Origin: Streptomyces anulatus
GTDB taxonomy: Bacteria > Actinomycetota > Actinomycetes > Streptomycetales > Streptomycetaceae
Assembly: GCF_000721175.1 (NCBI RefSeq)
Contig: NZ_JOEZ01000001.1
Location: 1 to 64,000, forward strand
Length of the DNA stretch: 64,000 bases
Reading direction: 5' to 3'
Below the pieces are notes generated by a model. The model was not told the origin of the DNA. It saw nothing but the letters and a program-made list of their open reading frames with translations, and searched no databases. A program made the position numbers and the translations under genes. Below are positions 8,814 through 18,478 of this stretch, piece by piece. The stretch's first letter is position 1. Each line of letters begins with the position of its first letter.

Positions 8814-11438
8814 ATGAAGAACCCCACGAACGGTGGACGCCGCGGGCGTCACCGCCGTCGCTGGACCGCGACAGGACTGCTGCTCGGAGCGCCTGTTCTC
8901 GTCATGCCGTATCTCCTGTTCGTGCAGGAGGACTCGCAGGCCGCGACGGTCGACGGCAATGCCTACTACCGGCTGGTCTCCGTACGAAGCGGCAAAGTGC
9001 TGGACGTCAACGCCTTCTCCACGGCCGACGGCACCCGCATCCAGCAGTGGACCAACCAGAACACCGCCAACCAGCAGTGGAAGCTGCGACCCGCCGGAAA
9101 CGGCTACTACGAGCTGGTGAACCGCAACAGCGGCAAAGTGCTGGGCATAGCGGGCGGTTCGTCCGCCCGGGCGGCTGCCGCCGAGCAGCAGACCGACAGC
9201 TCCTCCACCTCCCAGGAGTGGCGGATCGACGAGGTGAGCGGTTCCGAAGCGGTCACGTTCACCTCCCGCAGGAGCGGCCAGGTCCTGGACGTCTCCGGAG
9301 CCTCCACGGCCGACGGCGCGGCAGTCATCCAGTATCCCGGCAAGGGCAGCACCAACCAGCAGTGGAAGCTGGTGAAGACAGCCGAGTCCCAGGCGGCCGA
9401 AACCGGACCGTATGTGTGGAACAACGCCCAGGTGGTGGGCGGCGGTTACGTCACCGGGCTGGTGTTCAACCCGCGCGCGAAGGGCCTGCTGTACGCGCGC
9501 ACCGACATGGGCGGCGCCTACCGCTGGGACGTCGCGGCCGAGCAGTGGATCCCGCTGACCGACTGGGTCGGCGAGAAGGACTGGAACCTGCTGGGCATCG
9601 ATTCGCTGGCCACCGACCCCGTCGACCCCGACCGGCTCTACCTCGCGGCGGGTACCTACACCAACAGCTGGGCGGGCAACGCCGAACTCCTGCGCTCCAC
9701 GGACCGGGGCCGCACCTTCAAGCGCACCGCTCTGCCTTTCAAGCTGGGCGCCAACGAACACGGCCGCGGGGCGGGCGAACGGCTGGCTATCGACCCCGCA
9801 GACCCCGGCACCCTGCTCCTTGGCACCCGCAAGAACGGCCTGTGGCGCAGCACCGACCATGGCGTGACCTGGAGTCAGGTCTCCTCGTTCCCCGTCAAGG
9901 ACGGGGCGAGCAGCGGCGCAGGCATCGCCTTCGTGACGTACGGCCCGGCCGGCAGCAAGACGGTCTATGCCGGCGTCGCCGACAAGTCCACCTCGCTGTA
10001 CCGCTCCACCGACGGCGGCAGCACCTGGCAGGCCGTCTCCGGGCAGCCCACCGGCGAGATGCCGCAGCACGGCGTGGTCTCCGGCGACGGCTCGCTGTAC
10101 CTGACGTACGCCAACTCCATCGGCCCCAGCGACGCGACGGCGGGTTCGGTGTGGAAGCACACGCCGGCCGGCGGGGCGTGGAAGAACGTCTCCCCGTCCC
10201 AGGGCAACTACGGGTTCTCCGGTCTGGCCGTCGACCCGCAGAAGCCGTCCACGGTGATGGTCACCACCCTCGACCGCTGGTGGCCCGAGGACGAGATCTA
10301 CCGGACCACCGACGGCGGCACCACCTGGAAGGCGCAGGCCGCGAAGTCGAAGCGGGACGCCTCCGCCGCTCCGTACGTCGGTACCGGCACCGGCCACTGG
10401 ATGACCGCCCTGGCCATCGACCCCTTCGACTCCGGGCACGCGCTGTACGGCACCGGCAGTGGCATCTGGCGCAGCAAGGACGCGGACGCCACCGACAGCG
10501 GCGGCACCAGTCACTGGACCGTGGGGGCCCGAGGTCTTGAGGAGACCGCGCTGATGGACGCGATCGCCCCGCCCGGCGGCGCCACCGTCATCTCCGCCAT
10601 GGGCGACCTGGGCGGTTTCCGCCATGACTCCCTGACGAAGGTGCCCGCCGGGCGGCTGGACAACCCGATGATGGTCACCAGCACCGACATCGATTTCGCC
10701 CAGTCCAACCCCTCGGTGATGGTGCGCGTCGGCCGTGGCGGCGAGCAGGACGGCGCCTACTCCACCGACGGCGGCAGCACCTGGAGCGGCTTCAAGGCGG
10801 AGCCGTCTGGCAGCGCCGACAGCGGACAGGTCGCGCTCTCGGCGGACGGCTCCGCCATCGTCTGGACCCAGGCCGGTCAGGCCCCGTACCGCTCGACCGA
10901 CAAGGGGGCGAGCTGGTCGAAGGTCGGCGGCCTGAGCACCGGCGCCGTGGTCGTCGCCGACCGCTCCTCGGCCAAGACCTTCTACTCACTGTCCGACGGC
11001 ACGCTCTACGCCAGCACCGACGGCGGCGCGACCTTCACCGCCCGCGCCTCCAACCTGCCCGGCGGCAAGCTCACGGCCGTCCCCGGCATCGCCGGGGACC
11101 TGTGGATCGCCGGCGGCGCCAAGGGGCTGCTGCACTCCACCGACGGAGGCCGCACCTTCACCACGCTCACCACGGTGCGGTCCGCCTCCGCCCTCGGCTT
11201 CGGCAAGGCCGCGCCGGGCGCCTCCTACCAGGCCCTGTACCTGATCGGTACCGTCAAGGACGTCACCGGAGTCTTCCGCTCCACCGACAAGGGCGCCACC
11301 TGGCTCCGCGTCAACGACGACACCCACCAGTGGGGCAGCATCGGCGGCGTCGGCGTCATCACCGGCGACCCCGACACCTACGGCCGCGTCTACGTCGGCA
11401 CCAACGGACGCGGCCTCCAGTACGGCGACCCGTCCTGA
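8814..11438 (+). CDS. Secreted GH74 xyloglucanase with N-terminal ricin/CBM13 domain
   Basis: An 874-residue protein. The N-terminus is a long Arg-rich signal (RRGRHRRRW) and hydrophobic helix, cleavage near SQA-AT (about 44). Residues 47-190 form a ricin-B/CBM13-like lectin (SGKVLDVNAFSTADGT, NQQWKL repeats). From about 200 a two-propeller GH74 domain follows with many BNR-type STDxGxTW repeats (RSTDGGSTW, RTTDGGTTW). The catalytic Asp candidates are in YARTDMGGAYRWD and SAMGDLGGFRHD. GH74 enzymes hydrolyse xyloglucan. An AAGGAG RBS lies 12 bases before the ATG. It is the last gene of the hemicellulase operon. Confidence 0.88.
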   Translation: MKNPTNGGRRGRHRRRWTATGLLLGAPVLVMPYLLFVQEDSQAATVDGNAYYRLVSVRSGKVLDVNAFSTADGTRIQQWTNQNTANQQWKLRPAGNGYYELVNRNSGKVLGIAGGSSARAAAAEQQTDSSSTSQEWRIDEVSGSEAVTFTSRRSGQVLDVSGASTADGAAVIQYPGKGSTNQQWKLVKTAESQAAETGPYVWNNAQVVGGGYVTGLVFNPRAKGLLYARTDMGGAYRWDVAAEQWIPLTDWVGEKDWNLLGIDSLATDPVDPDRLYLAAGTYTNSWAGNAELLRSTDRGRTFKRTALPFKLGANEHGRGAGERLAIDPADPGTLLLGTRKNGLWRSTDHGVTWSQVSSFPVKDGASSGAGIAFVTYGPAGSKTVYAGVADKSTSLYRSTDGGSTWQAVSGQPTGEMPQHGVVSGDGSLYLTYANSIGPSDATAGSVWKHTPAGGAWKNVSPSQGNYGFSGLAVDPQKPSTVMVTTLDRWWPEDEIYRTTDGGTTWKAQAAKSKRDASAAPYVGTGTGHWMTALAIDPFDSGHALYGTGSGIWRSKDADATDSGGTSHWTVGARGLEETALMDAIAPPGGATVISAMGDLGGFRHDSLTKVPAGRLDNPMMVTSTDIDFAQSNPSVMVRVGRGGEQDGAYSTDGGSTWSGFKAEPSGSADSGQVALSADGSAIVWTQAGQAPYRSTDKGASWSKVGGLSTGAVVVADRSSAKTFYSLSDGTLYASTDGGATFTARASNLPGGKLTAVPGIAGDLWIAGGAKGLLHSTDGGRTFTTLTTVRSASALGFGKAAPGASYQALYLIGTVKDVTGVFRSTDKGATWLRVNDDTHQWGSIGGVGVITGDPDTYGRVYVGTNGRGLQYGDPS

Positions 11439-11453
11439 CCCCGACGCCCGAGC

Positions 11454-11483
11454 GGGGCCGCAGGCACAACGGCCTGCGGCCCC
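11454..11483 (+). terminator. Terminator of the hemicellulase operon
   Basis: GGGGCCGCAGGC, a 6-base loop, then GCCTGCGGCCCC: a perfect 12-bp GC-rich stem starting 16 bases after the GH74 stop. There is no U-tract, which is usual for Streptomyces intrinsic terminators. Confidence 0.8.
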
Positions 11484-11645
11484 CCGCCATGGCAGGGAGG
11501 GACCTCGCCTTCGTCCTGCCCCGCCATCCGCTCTTGAACGGAGCCCCACGTCAGCGATCTACGGCTGTCATCTCCGACAGCCGTACCCTGAGCTGATTTC
11601 AACCTGTCCGAGGCGTAAGTCAGCTGGGCGGCTCTGCAACGCGGT

Positions 11646-11739
11646 GAAGCTCCTGGTAGGAGGTGTCCCGACCAAGATCTACCGTGCCCACCAGGAGCTT
11701 CGCGTGCTTGTCCACCCGTCGTCGATTGATCTGACAACG
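11646..11739 (+). mobile_element. 5' end of an IS transposase gene (remnant)
   Basis: GTG 11704 opens a frame VLVHPSSIDLTT preceded by a GGAGC RBS. M/VLVYPSSIDLS is the usual start of a transposase family common in Streptomyces (small IS5/ISL3-like 'transposase family protein'). In front lies a perfect 12-bp inverted repeat, GAAGCTCCTGGT (11646-11657) and ACCAGGAGCTTC (11690-11701). After about 12 codons the homology stops and joins the antitoxin remnant at 11731, so the IS is truncated. Family recognised from memory of the N-terminal motif. Confidence 0.5.
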
Positions 11740-11952
11740 TCTCCGGCTATGTAGCGGAAGCGGTAGCCCGCCAGATCCGGCACCAGCTCCTGGGCTCTGC
11801 TCCACGCCAAGATGGAACCGGTCACCGAGCAGGTGGCCAAGGCGGCGGCAGAACTACTCAAGGCACCGGATTGCACGGCCACAAGTACGCCATCGATGCC
11901 ACGGTCACCGAGGTCGCGCTCCGCCAGCGAAGACCGGTCGCTTCACTGACGC
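11731..11952 (+). pseudogene. Deletion-fused second copy of the RHH/PIN toxin-antitoxin pair
   Basis: Bases 11733-11796 closely match the antitoxin gene (DNVSGYVAEAVARQIRHQLLG). The sequence then jumps within the hexamer CTGGGC to toxin sequence (LLHAKMEPVTEQVAKAAAEL, then a frameshift, HGHKYAIDATVTEVAL). The intact locus at 1.0-1.65 kb has CTGGGC at both equivalent points, so a deletion across short direct repeats explains the fusion. The toxin part retains the Asp that is Gly96 in the intact toxin. No functional product is expected. Confidence 0.85.
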
Positions 11953-11987
11953 CCCGGACCATCGCAGCCTGGAGCGTCCGGGGCCTC

Positions 11988-12578
11988 TCACTTGGGCATC
12001 GAGCTGAAGACGATGTAGGGCGGGTTCAAGTCCGGTTTATGCAGGAGACGTATCGCGACTCCCTTGGTGTCGCTGACCTCCGAGGGCCTGCCGTCGTCAC
12101 CCACTGCCGAGCCCCTCCCGGTGACCGCATCGCCGACGAGAGGCCCCTGGACGGGAATGGACTTCGTCTCGATCTCCTTCGTCGGGTTCGGTGGGTCCTC
12201 GTTCAGCCACTCATCGATCTCAGCAGTATTGTCACGGAGGCAGTACTGCGTGTATCGCTGAGCGGACTCGATGTCGGCATAGGTAGATGCACCGGGAATG
12301 CCGTACTTACCGCTCTGCTTCTGCTCATCTCGAAGCCGCTGCAACAACTGCTCATCGGTCTTCCCCACGTGCTTGTCGAGAGCGTGTGCTCCGCCCACGC
12401 CTTCCATCGCCGCAAGGTCAACCGAGTATTTGTGGGGGAACTGGCTCTCCGGCAGCTGCCAGCTGTGCTCCTTCTTGAACTCGTTCAAGGAGCGCGCACC
12501 GAGCCCTTGCGCCCGAGCCCGTTCCGCCTGGAACGTGGGCACGCTCAGGAGCGCCTCGTCGAGCTCGAACTCCGGCAC
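11988..12578 (-). pseudogene. RNase A-like polymorphic toxin, C-terminal part (probably 5'-truncated)
   Basis: The reverse frame ends in a domain resembling the bacterial CdiA-CT RNase A family: ALDKHVGKTDEQLLQRLRDE, ASTYADIESAQRYTQYCLRDN, IDEWLN, VAIRLLHKPDLNPPYIVFSSMPK. These toxins usually sit at the C-terminus of large secreted proteins and are paired with an immunity gene. Here only about 196 residues are open from a GTG at 12578, with no secretion domain in front and no obvious immunity gene downstream (11988 leftward is IS/TA debris). Its 5' end lies 22 bases from the methyltransferase start facing the other way, which suggests a rearrangement breakpoint. Confidence 0.65.
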
Positions 12579-12600
12579 GATCCGCGCCGACGGGACGGCG

Positions 12601-13392
12601 GTGGCCGCGAAGCTGCTCCTCGACACGGCGCACACCGCGCCGCTGAGCCGTGAGGAGGTCTCCGCCATCGCGCATGCCGAGCACGCGATCAAGGCTCCAC
12701 TCGACGACGGGTCGGTCGGCCTGCTGCTCGGACACGGCCTCCCGCGGGGCGACGAGCGGGTCCTCGACCTCGGGTGCGGCACGGCGGAATGGCTTCTGCG
12801 GGCCCTCGCGACGCGCCCCCACCTGCACGCGGAGGGCGTCGACGTCTCCGAGATCGCCCTGCGGCAGGCCCGCGAGGCGGCGAGCGAACGCGGGGTCGCC
12901 GAGCGTCTGGTCCTCCACCACCAGGAAGCCGCCGCCTTCGGCTCGCCGCAGTCGTTCGACCTGGTGATCAGCGTCGGCGCCACGCACGCCTTCGGCGGTC
13001 TTCTCCCCACGCTCGCGGCGGCCCGCAAGCACCTGGCCCCCGGCGGCCGCGTCCTGATCGGTGAGTCGTTCTGGGACCGCGCCCCTTCGCCAGCAGCCAT
13101 CGAGGCGTTCGGTGACCTCGACGACCTGGCGACCACGGTGGACCGCGTCGTAGCCGACGGATGGACCCCTGTCCACGGCCATGTCAGCACACGCGGCGAG
13201 CTGGACGCCTACGAGTGGGCCTGCTGGGGATCACTGGCCTCGTGGGCCCTCGACCACCCTGCCGATCCGGCCGGCGCCCAGGCACTGCGGACGGCCACCG
13301 CCGCCCGCTCGGAGTGGCTGCACGGATACCGGGACAGCTTCGGCTTCCTCTGCCTGGTCCTGCGTCAGACCCCCCACACGACTGGAAAGTGA
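12601..13392 (+). CDS. SAM-dependent class I methyltransferase (N-terminus uncertain)
   Basis: About 263 residues from GTG 12601. Motif I VLDLGCGTAEWLLRAL (SAM-binding glycines), motif II acidic region HAEGVDVSEIAL, and FDLVISVGATHAF with a post-motif GGRVLIGESFW, typical of Rossmann methyltransferases acting on small molecules. The frame stays open leftward into the RNase-toxin fragment, so the native start may be lost. The stop overlaps the hydrolase GTG (GTGA), so the two are co-translated. Substrate unknown. Confidence 0.75.
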   Translation: MAAKLLLDTAHTAPLSREEVSAIAHAEHAIKAPLDDGSVGLLLGHGLPRGDERVLDLGCGTAEWLLRALATRPHLHAEGVDVSEIALRQAREAASERGVAERLVLHHQEAAAFGSPQSFDLVISVGATHAFGGLLPTLAAARKHLAPGGRVLIGESFWDRAPSPAAIEAFGDLDDLATTVDRVVADGWTPVHGHVSTRGELDAYEWACWGSLASWALDHPADPAGAQALRTATAARSEWLHGYRDSFGFLCLVLRQTPHTTGK

Positions 13393-14270
13393 GTACACAG
13401 ATGCAACCGACCTTCGTACTGGTCCACGGAGCCTTCGCGAACTCCTTCTCCTTCGCGCCCCTCCAGGCGGAACTCGGTCTCCTCGGGCACCGCTCGGTCG
13501 CCGTCGACCTGCCCGGCCATGGGTTCCAGGCGACCTTCACCCGCGCCTACCAGGCTCCTCAGGACCCCGAGGGGCTGGCCACCGCGCCCGGCTCGATCAA
13601 GGGCGTCACGCTCGCCGACAACGCCGCGCACCTGATCGGCATCCTCGAACGGGCCAAGCGCAACGGCCCCGTGATCCTCGTAGCCCACAGCCGCGGCGGT
13701 GTCACGGTCACGGCCGCGGCCAACGCGCGCCCGGACCTGATCGACCACATCGTCTACGTCTCGGCCTGGTGCCCGGTCGACCTCGACGTCAACGACTACT
13801 ACGCAGAGCCGGAGATGGCCACGGTCGACCCGGGCGCCTTCGCTTCGGCGCTGGCCGGGAACCCCGCCGACCTCGGACTGCTCCGCGTCAACTTCCGCAC
13901 CGCGAACCCGGACTCGCTCACGGCGCTCAAGGCGGCCTTCCTCGCCGACGGCACCGACGAGCAGTTCCTCACCTTCCTGAACACCTTCCAGCCCGACGAG
14001 AACCTGGATGCCGGCGGCTCCGCCGACCGTGCGCAGGCCGCGACCTGGGGCCGCATCCCCAAGACCTACATCCGCCTGGCCGACGACACGAGCCTGCCTC
14101 TCGCCCTGCAGGACCGCCTGATCCGCGAGGGCGACGAGCTGACGCCGGACAACCCGTACGACGTCCGCACACTGGAGGGCAGCCACCTCAAGTGGCTGGT
14201 CGACCCCGCCCCGGCAGCCCGCATCCTGGGCGAACTCGCCACGCTCCCGGACCCGTCCGCTCCGGCGTGA
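13389..14270 (+). CDS. Alpha/beta hydrolase
   Basis: A 293-residue alpha/beta hydrolase. FVLVHGAFANSFSF carries the oxyanion-hole HG near residues 12-13, the nucleophile elbow is AHSRGG (Ser near 102), and the C-terminal GSHLKWL supplies the catalytic His; an Asp in the LADDTSLPL region could complete the triad. It resembles esterases of the salicylate-binding-protein/hydroxynitrile-lyase type with large lid regions. GTG 13389 overlaps the methyltransferase stop, implying coupled expression; ATG 13401 is an alternative start. Substrate unknown. Confidence 0.85.
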   Translation: MSTQMQPTFVLVHGAFANSFSFAPLQAELGLLGHRSVAVDLPGHGFQATFTRAYQAPQDPEGLATAPGSIKGVTLADNAAHLIGILERAKRNGPVILVAHSRGGVTVTAAANARPDLIDHIVYVSAWCPVDLDVNDYYAEPEMATVDPGAFASALAGNPADLGLLRVNFRTANPDSLTALKAAFLADGTDEQFLTFLNTFQPDENLDAGGSADRAQAATWGRIPKTYIRLADDTSLPLALQDRLIREGDELTPDNPYDVRTLEGSHLKWLVDPAPAARILGELATLPDPSAPA

Positions 14271-14579
14271 GCGGACCGGCATGAGCCGATCGGTGGTGGA
14301 GGGACGAGGAACGCCGCGCCCGCGCGAGGCGCACCCAGGATCGCCCCGGCGCTGAGATCGGACGCTGCTGACGGGTGGCGGCCTTCGCCGAGGCCGTCAC
14401 CTGGCCCCCGTACCGGTCCACCCAGGTGATCGGTGCCGGTCCGGGCAGCACGTCACGCGCGGGCACGGGTGCGGCCGGGGCTGCGTGCCGCCCCGGTCGC
14501 ACGAGGGCGGCAGGCCGGACGGAGGTCCGGGCCCAGGACGCCGGTCCCCCGGCAGCGCGCGCCATCGCGCAGGCTCCCG
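14271..14579. other. Intergenic, no gene recognised
   Basis: About 309 bases between the convergent hydrolase and DUF305 genes. Several frames are open because of GC content, but none shows a domain, an RBS-start combination or motifs I recognise. Confidence 0.5.
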
Positions 14580-15218
14580 TCAGGTCGCGCTGAGCATGGT
14601 ACGCATCTGGGCGATCTCGGCGGTCTGGGAGGTGATGATGTCATCGGCCAGAGTCCTGGCGGGGTCGTAGGCGCCTTGCGTCTTCTCCGTCTCGGCCATC
14701 TCGATCGCGCCCTCGTGGTGCTCGATCATCATGGTCAGGTACATGTCGTCGAAGGCGTTGCCGCTCGCCTTTCCGAGGCGGCTGATGTCCTCGTCGCCCA
14801 TCATTCCGGGCCTGTCGGAGTCGTCGTGCCCCATGCCCGGCATGTCTTCCATGCCGATGCCGGTGGGGACCTCCTCGCCCCACGCCTTGAGCCAGCCGGT
14901 CATGGTCTCGATCTCCGGGGTCTGCGCCTTCTTGATCTTCTCCGCGAGAGCCTTGACCTCGCCTGAGGCCCCGTGGGAGTCGACCATGTCGGACATGACG
15001 ACGGCTTGACGGTGGTGGGGAATCATCTCCTGCGCGAAGGTGACGTCCGCCTGATTGTGCCGGCCGGCCTCCGGCGTGGCGGGGGCGCTCGAGGCCGAGC
15101 GGGTGGTGTCAGCGGTGCTCGTGCCTTCGTCGCCGCCGCAGGCGGCCAGGACCAGGCCGGTGGCGACCGCGGTGGCCGTCATCGCCACGCGACGGGGCAG
15201 GGATCGGTTCGTGTTCAT
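14580..15218 (-). CDS. DUF305 lipoprotein, copper-module partner
   Basis: 212 residues. The N-terminus is a lipoprotein signal with lipobox VLAACGG (Cys near 27). The DUF305 domain is ferritin-like and helical, with metal-binding His/Met motifs duplicated: FAQEMIPHHRQAVVMSDM (about 61-78) and YLTMMIEHHEGAIEMAE (about 160-176). Between them lies a Met/His-rich stretch (MEDMPGMGHDDSDRPGMM). These proteins sit on the outer face of the membrane and associate with copper handling. It follows DUF6153 and the CopA-like ATPase on the same strand. Confidence 0.85.
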   Translation of the reverse strand: MNTNRSLPRRVAMTATAVATGLVLAACGGDEGTSTADTTRSASSAPATPEAGRHNQADVTFAQEMIPHHRQAVVMSDMVDSHGASGEVKALAEKIKKAQTPEIETMTGWLKAWGEEVPTGIGMEDMPGMGHDDSDRPGMMGDEDISRLGKASGNAFDDMYLTMMIEHHEGAIEMAETEKTQGAYDPARTLADDIITSQTAEIAQMRTMLSAT

Positions 15219-15302
15219 TTCGCCGAGCTCCAGTCATCGGGTGCGGAAGGGAGGGGGAGGGCTGTCGGCTGCGCACGCGGGGGCGTGACGCAGGCGGGAC
15301 CC

Positions 15303-15800
15303 CTATATCCGCAGGAGCTGGAGATCGGCGAGTGATGGCGGTGCCCGTCCGCCGACAGGCTCGTAGACCGCCATGGCCGGCAACTGGGGTACCGGGAGGT
15401 CGGCGACGCCGTGCGGCAGGGCGGTGACGGGCACCGTGTCCGGTGCGGCGATGCCGGGGGAAGCGGGCAGGGCGGCGGATGCGCACATCTGGTCCGCATG
15501 GGCTGCGGGGCGGCCCGGGCCGCGATCGTCGTCGGGGCACAGGTGCTCCGGACCCGCCTGACCTGCCGCGACCTGGTGGGGCGTGTGCTCGGACGTGGTT
15601 GCCGGCGTCGGGGCGGCGAGGCCCAGGGCGTGCATGCCGAGCAGCCCGAGGATGACGCCGAGGACGAGCAGCAGCATGCGCCTCGACGCCGGCCGGCACC
15701 GCGGCTGCGGGCGGGGATCGCGGCCGGTCACATGTCCCGCCCCAGGACGCACTCGTCCCCGGCACGGCGCGGCGCGAGCCCGGTCACCGGGCACTGGCAT
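15303..15800 (-). CDS. DUF6153 family protein
   Basis: Up to 165 residues. After an Arg/Pro-rich lead-in, one membrane helix ([21 protein letters not shown]) precedes an extracytoplasmic tail with His and Cys ([22 protein letters not shown]). DUF6153 proteins are small actinobacterial membrane proteins found beside DUF305 and copper ATPases; function unknown. ATG 15800 lies inside the ATPase 3' end. GTG 15794 has better spacing (8 nt) from the AAGGAGG at the ATPase end and may be the real start. The overlap suggests co-translation with the ATPase. Confidence 0.7.
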   Translation of the reverse strand: MPVPGDRARAAPCRGRVRPGAGHVTGRDPRPQPRCRPASRRMLLLVLGVILGLLGMHALGLAAPTPATTSEHTPHQVAAGQAGPEHLCPDDDRGPGRPAAHADQMCASAALPASPGIAAPDTVPVTALPHGVADLPVPQLPAMAVYEPVGGRAPPSLADLQLLRI

Positions 15801-18222
15801 CGCCTCCTTCCCGCTGACCGTCCGGGGCGGGAGCAGGCAGGTGGAGTCGTTTGAGGGCGAGGGCGTTGACGGCGACGATGATGCTGGACCCGGACATGGA
15901 CAGGGCGGCGATCTCGGGGCGGAGGATCAAGCCGGTGGCGGGTTCGAAGACACCGGCGGCGATGGGCAGCGCGATGGCGTTGTAGCCGATGGCCCAGCCA
16001 AGGTTCTGGCGCATCTTGCGCAGAGTGCCCCGGCCGATACGCAGAGCCGTGGGGACGTCGAGCGGGTCGGAGCGCATCAGGACGAGGTCGGCGGTCTCGA
16101 TGGCCACGTCGGTGCCGGCGCCGATGGCGATGCCGAGGTCCGCCTGGGCAAGGGCGGGCGCGTCGTTGACACCGTCGCCGACCATGGCCACCTTGCGGCC
16201 ACCCCGCTGCAGCTCGGCGATCTTGGCGGCCTTGGCACCCGGGAGGACCTCGGCGATGACGGTGTCGATGCCCAGTTGCTGCGCGATCCGTTCGGCGGTG
16301 GCCTGGTTGTCGCCGGTGAGCATGACGACCTCGACGCCCAGCGTGTGCAACTCGGTCACAGCGGCCGCGGAGGTGTCCCGGGGTGCGTCGGCGATGCCGA
16401 TCAGGGCTGCCGCCCGGCCGTCGACCGCCACGATGACGACGGTACGGCCGGTCGCGGCCAGTTCCTCGCGCCGGGGCGTCAGGGCCCCGAGGTCGACACC
16501 TTCGCGCTCGATCAGCCGGCGGTTGCCGACGGCCACCCGGTGGCCGTCGACGACCGCTGTCGCGCCGTGGCCGGGCACGTTCTCGAAGTGCCGGGCCCGG
16601 GCCCCGGCCACGCCGCGCGTCTCGGCGTACCGGACGACCGCCTCGGCCAGCGGGTGCTCGGACTCCCGCTCGACCGCCGCGACCAGGCGCAGGACCTCGT
16701 CCTCGTCCCGGCCGGGGGCTGTCATCACCTCGGTGACCTCGGGTTCACCCCTGGTGAGGGTGCCGGTCTTGTCCATGACCACCGTCTGGATGCCCGCGGA
16801 CGCCTCCAGGGCCATGGCGTTCTTGAAGAGAACACCACGCCGCGCTCCCAGACCGGTGCCGACCATGATCGCGGTCGGGGTGGCCAGGCCCAGCGCGTCG
16901 GGACAGGTGATCACGACGACGGTGATGGCGAACAGCATGGCCGCGCTGAAGGGCCGGTCGGTGGCCAGCAGCCAGACGGCGAGGGTGAGCGCGCCACCGA
17001 CGAGAGCGACGAGGACCAGCCAGAACGCGGCGCGGTCGGCCAGCCGCTGGCCCGGCGCCTTGGAGTTCTGCGCCTCCTGGACCAGCTTGACGATCTGCGC
17101 CAGCGCCGTGTCCGCTCCCACCTTGGACGCCCGTACCCGCAGGGTGCCGTCAGTGTTGAGAGTGGCGCCGACCACCGGGGAGCCCGGCGCCTTGTGCACG
17201 GGCAGACTCTCCCCGGTCACGGTCGACTCGTCGACCTCGCTCTCCCCCTCCTCCACGACCCCGTCCGCCGCGATCTTCGTGCCCGGGCGAACGAGCAGCA
17301 GATCCCCGACGACCACCTCGGCGGTGGCCACCTCGACCGGCTCACCGTCCCGCAGTACGACGGCCTTGGGCGGGGCGAGGTCCAGCAAGGCGCGGATCGC
17401 GTCGTTGGCGCCGCCACGGGCGCGCATCTCGAACCAGTGGCCGAGCAGCACGAAAGAGGCCAGCACGGTGGCGGCCTCGTAGAAGACGTCCCCGCCGCCG
17501 GTGAGCGTGACGATCAGCGAGTACAGCCAGCCGGCGCCCACGGCGACCGCCACCAGCACCATCATGTCCAGCGTCCGGGCGCGCAGGGCCCGGACTGCGC
17601 CGTCGAAGAAGATCGTGCACGAGTAGAAGATCACCGGCAGGCTCAGCAGGAGCGCCCACACGTCCTGGCGCAGCCCGAAGGGTACGGGCGCGTGCCAGCC
17701 GAAGACGTCCTCCCCGATCGGGGACCAGATCACCACCGGGACGGAGAAGAGCACCGCGACGAGGAAGCGGTTGCGCATGTCGGCCACCATGGCCGCCATC
17801 GACATCCCCGCATGACCGCCATGCCCCATCGCCTCGTCGGGTGAACGCGGGCCCTCCACGGCGGCGGCCGGGTGTGGCTCGCGCTCCGCCGGCCCGACGG
17901 GTCCCGCCGCTGCCGTGGCGGGCGGGCCGGGTTCGTCCATCGGGTCGCAGATGTGGGCCGGCACCGACTGGCCCGCGCAGTGGTAGCCGCACTCGGTCAC
18001 CCAGCCGCGAAGCTCGGCCAGGGAAGTGCGCCGCGGATCGAAGACGACGGTGGCCGACTGGGCCACGGGGTTGACCTCGGCGTCCAGGACACCGGGCCGG
18101 CGCCCCAGGACCGCGGCGACGGTGTTCTGCTGAGTCGCGCGGACCATGCCCCGTACGTCCAGAACCGCCGTGCTCCGTTCCGTGCCCGCGTCGCCCGGCT
18201 CAGGGTCCGGCAAGTGCCGCAT
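15784..18222 (-). CDS. P1B-type heavy-metal (copper) ATPase with CPD motif
   Basis: 812 residues. Residues 20-80 resemble an HMA domain but lack the CxxC metal pair (GMVRATQQN). A Met/His segment follows ([16 protein letters not shown], about 131-146). The core has eight membrane helices, TGES (336-339), the transmembrane [10 protein letters not shown] (440-449), phosphorylation loop DKTGT (484-488), HP motif ESEHPLAEA and [10 protein letters not shown]. Copper exporters normally have CPC (CopA) or CPH (CopB); CPD is unusual and may change metal or affinity. AGGTGAG RBS. First gene of a module with DUF6153 and DUF305, so copper efflux or homeostasis is likely. Confidence 0.88.
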   Translation of the reverse strand: MRHLPDPEPGDAGTERSTAVLDVRGMVRATQQNTVAAVLGRRPGVLDAEVNPVAQSATVVFDPRRTSLAELRGWVTECGYHCAGQSVPAHICDPMDEPGPPATAAAGPVGPAEREPHPAAAVEGPRSPDEAMGHGGHAGMSMAAMVADMRNRFLVAVLFSVPVVIWSPIGEDVFGWHAPVPFGLRQDVWALLLSLPVIFYSCTIFFDGAVRALRARTLDMMVLVAVAVGAGWLYSLIVTLTGGGDVFYEAATVLASFVLLGHWFEMRARGGANDAIRALLDLAPPKAVVLRDGEPVEVATAEVVVGDLLLVRPGTKIAADGVVEEGESEVDESTVTGESLPVHKAPGSPVVGATLNTDGTLRVRASKVGADTALAQIVKLVQEAQNSKAPGQRLADRAAFWLVLVALVGGALTLAVWLLATDRPFSAAMLFAITVVVITCPDALGLATPTAIMVGTGLGARRGVLFKNAMALEASAGIQTVVMDKTGTLTRGEPEVTEVMTAPGRDEDEVLRLVAAVERESEHPLAEAVVRYAETRGVAGARARHFENVPGHGATAVVDGHRVAVGNRRLIEREGVDLGALTPRREELAATGRTVVIVAVDGRAAALIGIADAPRDTSAAAVTELHTLGVEVVMLTGDNQATAERIAQQLGIDTVIAEVLPGAKAAKIAELQRGGRKVAMVGDGVNDAPALAQADLGIAIGAGTDVAIETADLVLMRSDPLDVPTALRIGRGTLRKMRQNLGWAIGYNAIALPIAAGVFEPATGLILRPEIAALSMSGSSIIVAVNALALKRLHLPAPAPDGQREGGDASAR

Positions 18223-18478
18223 GGCCGCTCACCTGCCCGGTGCACGCGAAGGCGGCGACCCGGCCTCAGGAGGCGTTGGGGTCCGGCTCATCGGGCGCCT
18301 CCCTTCGTCTGGCAGCAGCCTGCACCCGGCACGGGCGCGCCGCAACCGAGGATCCGGCGCCCGGACGCACAGCGCCCGGTCGCTTCCGTCCCGGGCGGCC
18401 GGGACTCGTGGTCGTGCTCCCCGTCCTGTCCTGCATGTCGCGCCCGACGCTGTTGCCGTGCATGCCACGGGACAGCCC

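Noticed and set aside
14188..14565. Reverse-strand frame in the gap before DUF305 containing DVLPGPAPITWVDRYGGQ
   Set aside because: It looked gene-like for a short stretch, but no family, start signal or conserved neighbour supports it.
15583..17844. Long open frame on the plus strand opposite the copper ATPase
   Set aside because: No domain or start signal; the composition is the mirror of a GC-rich gene whose real frame has all ATPase motifs.
18266..18463. 65-codon reverse-strand frame between the kinase and copper genes
   Set aside because: Low-complexity Arg/Pro/Gly content and no RBS or homology that I can recognise.
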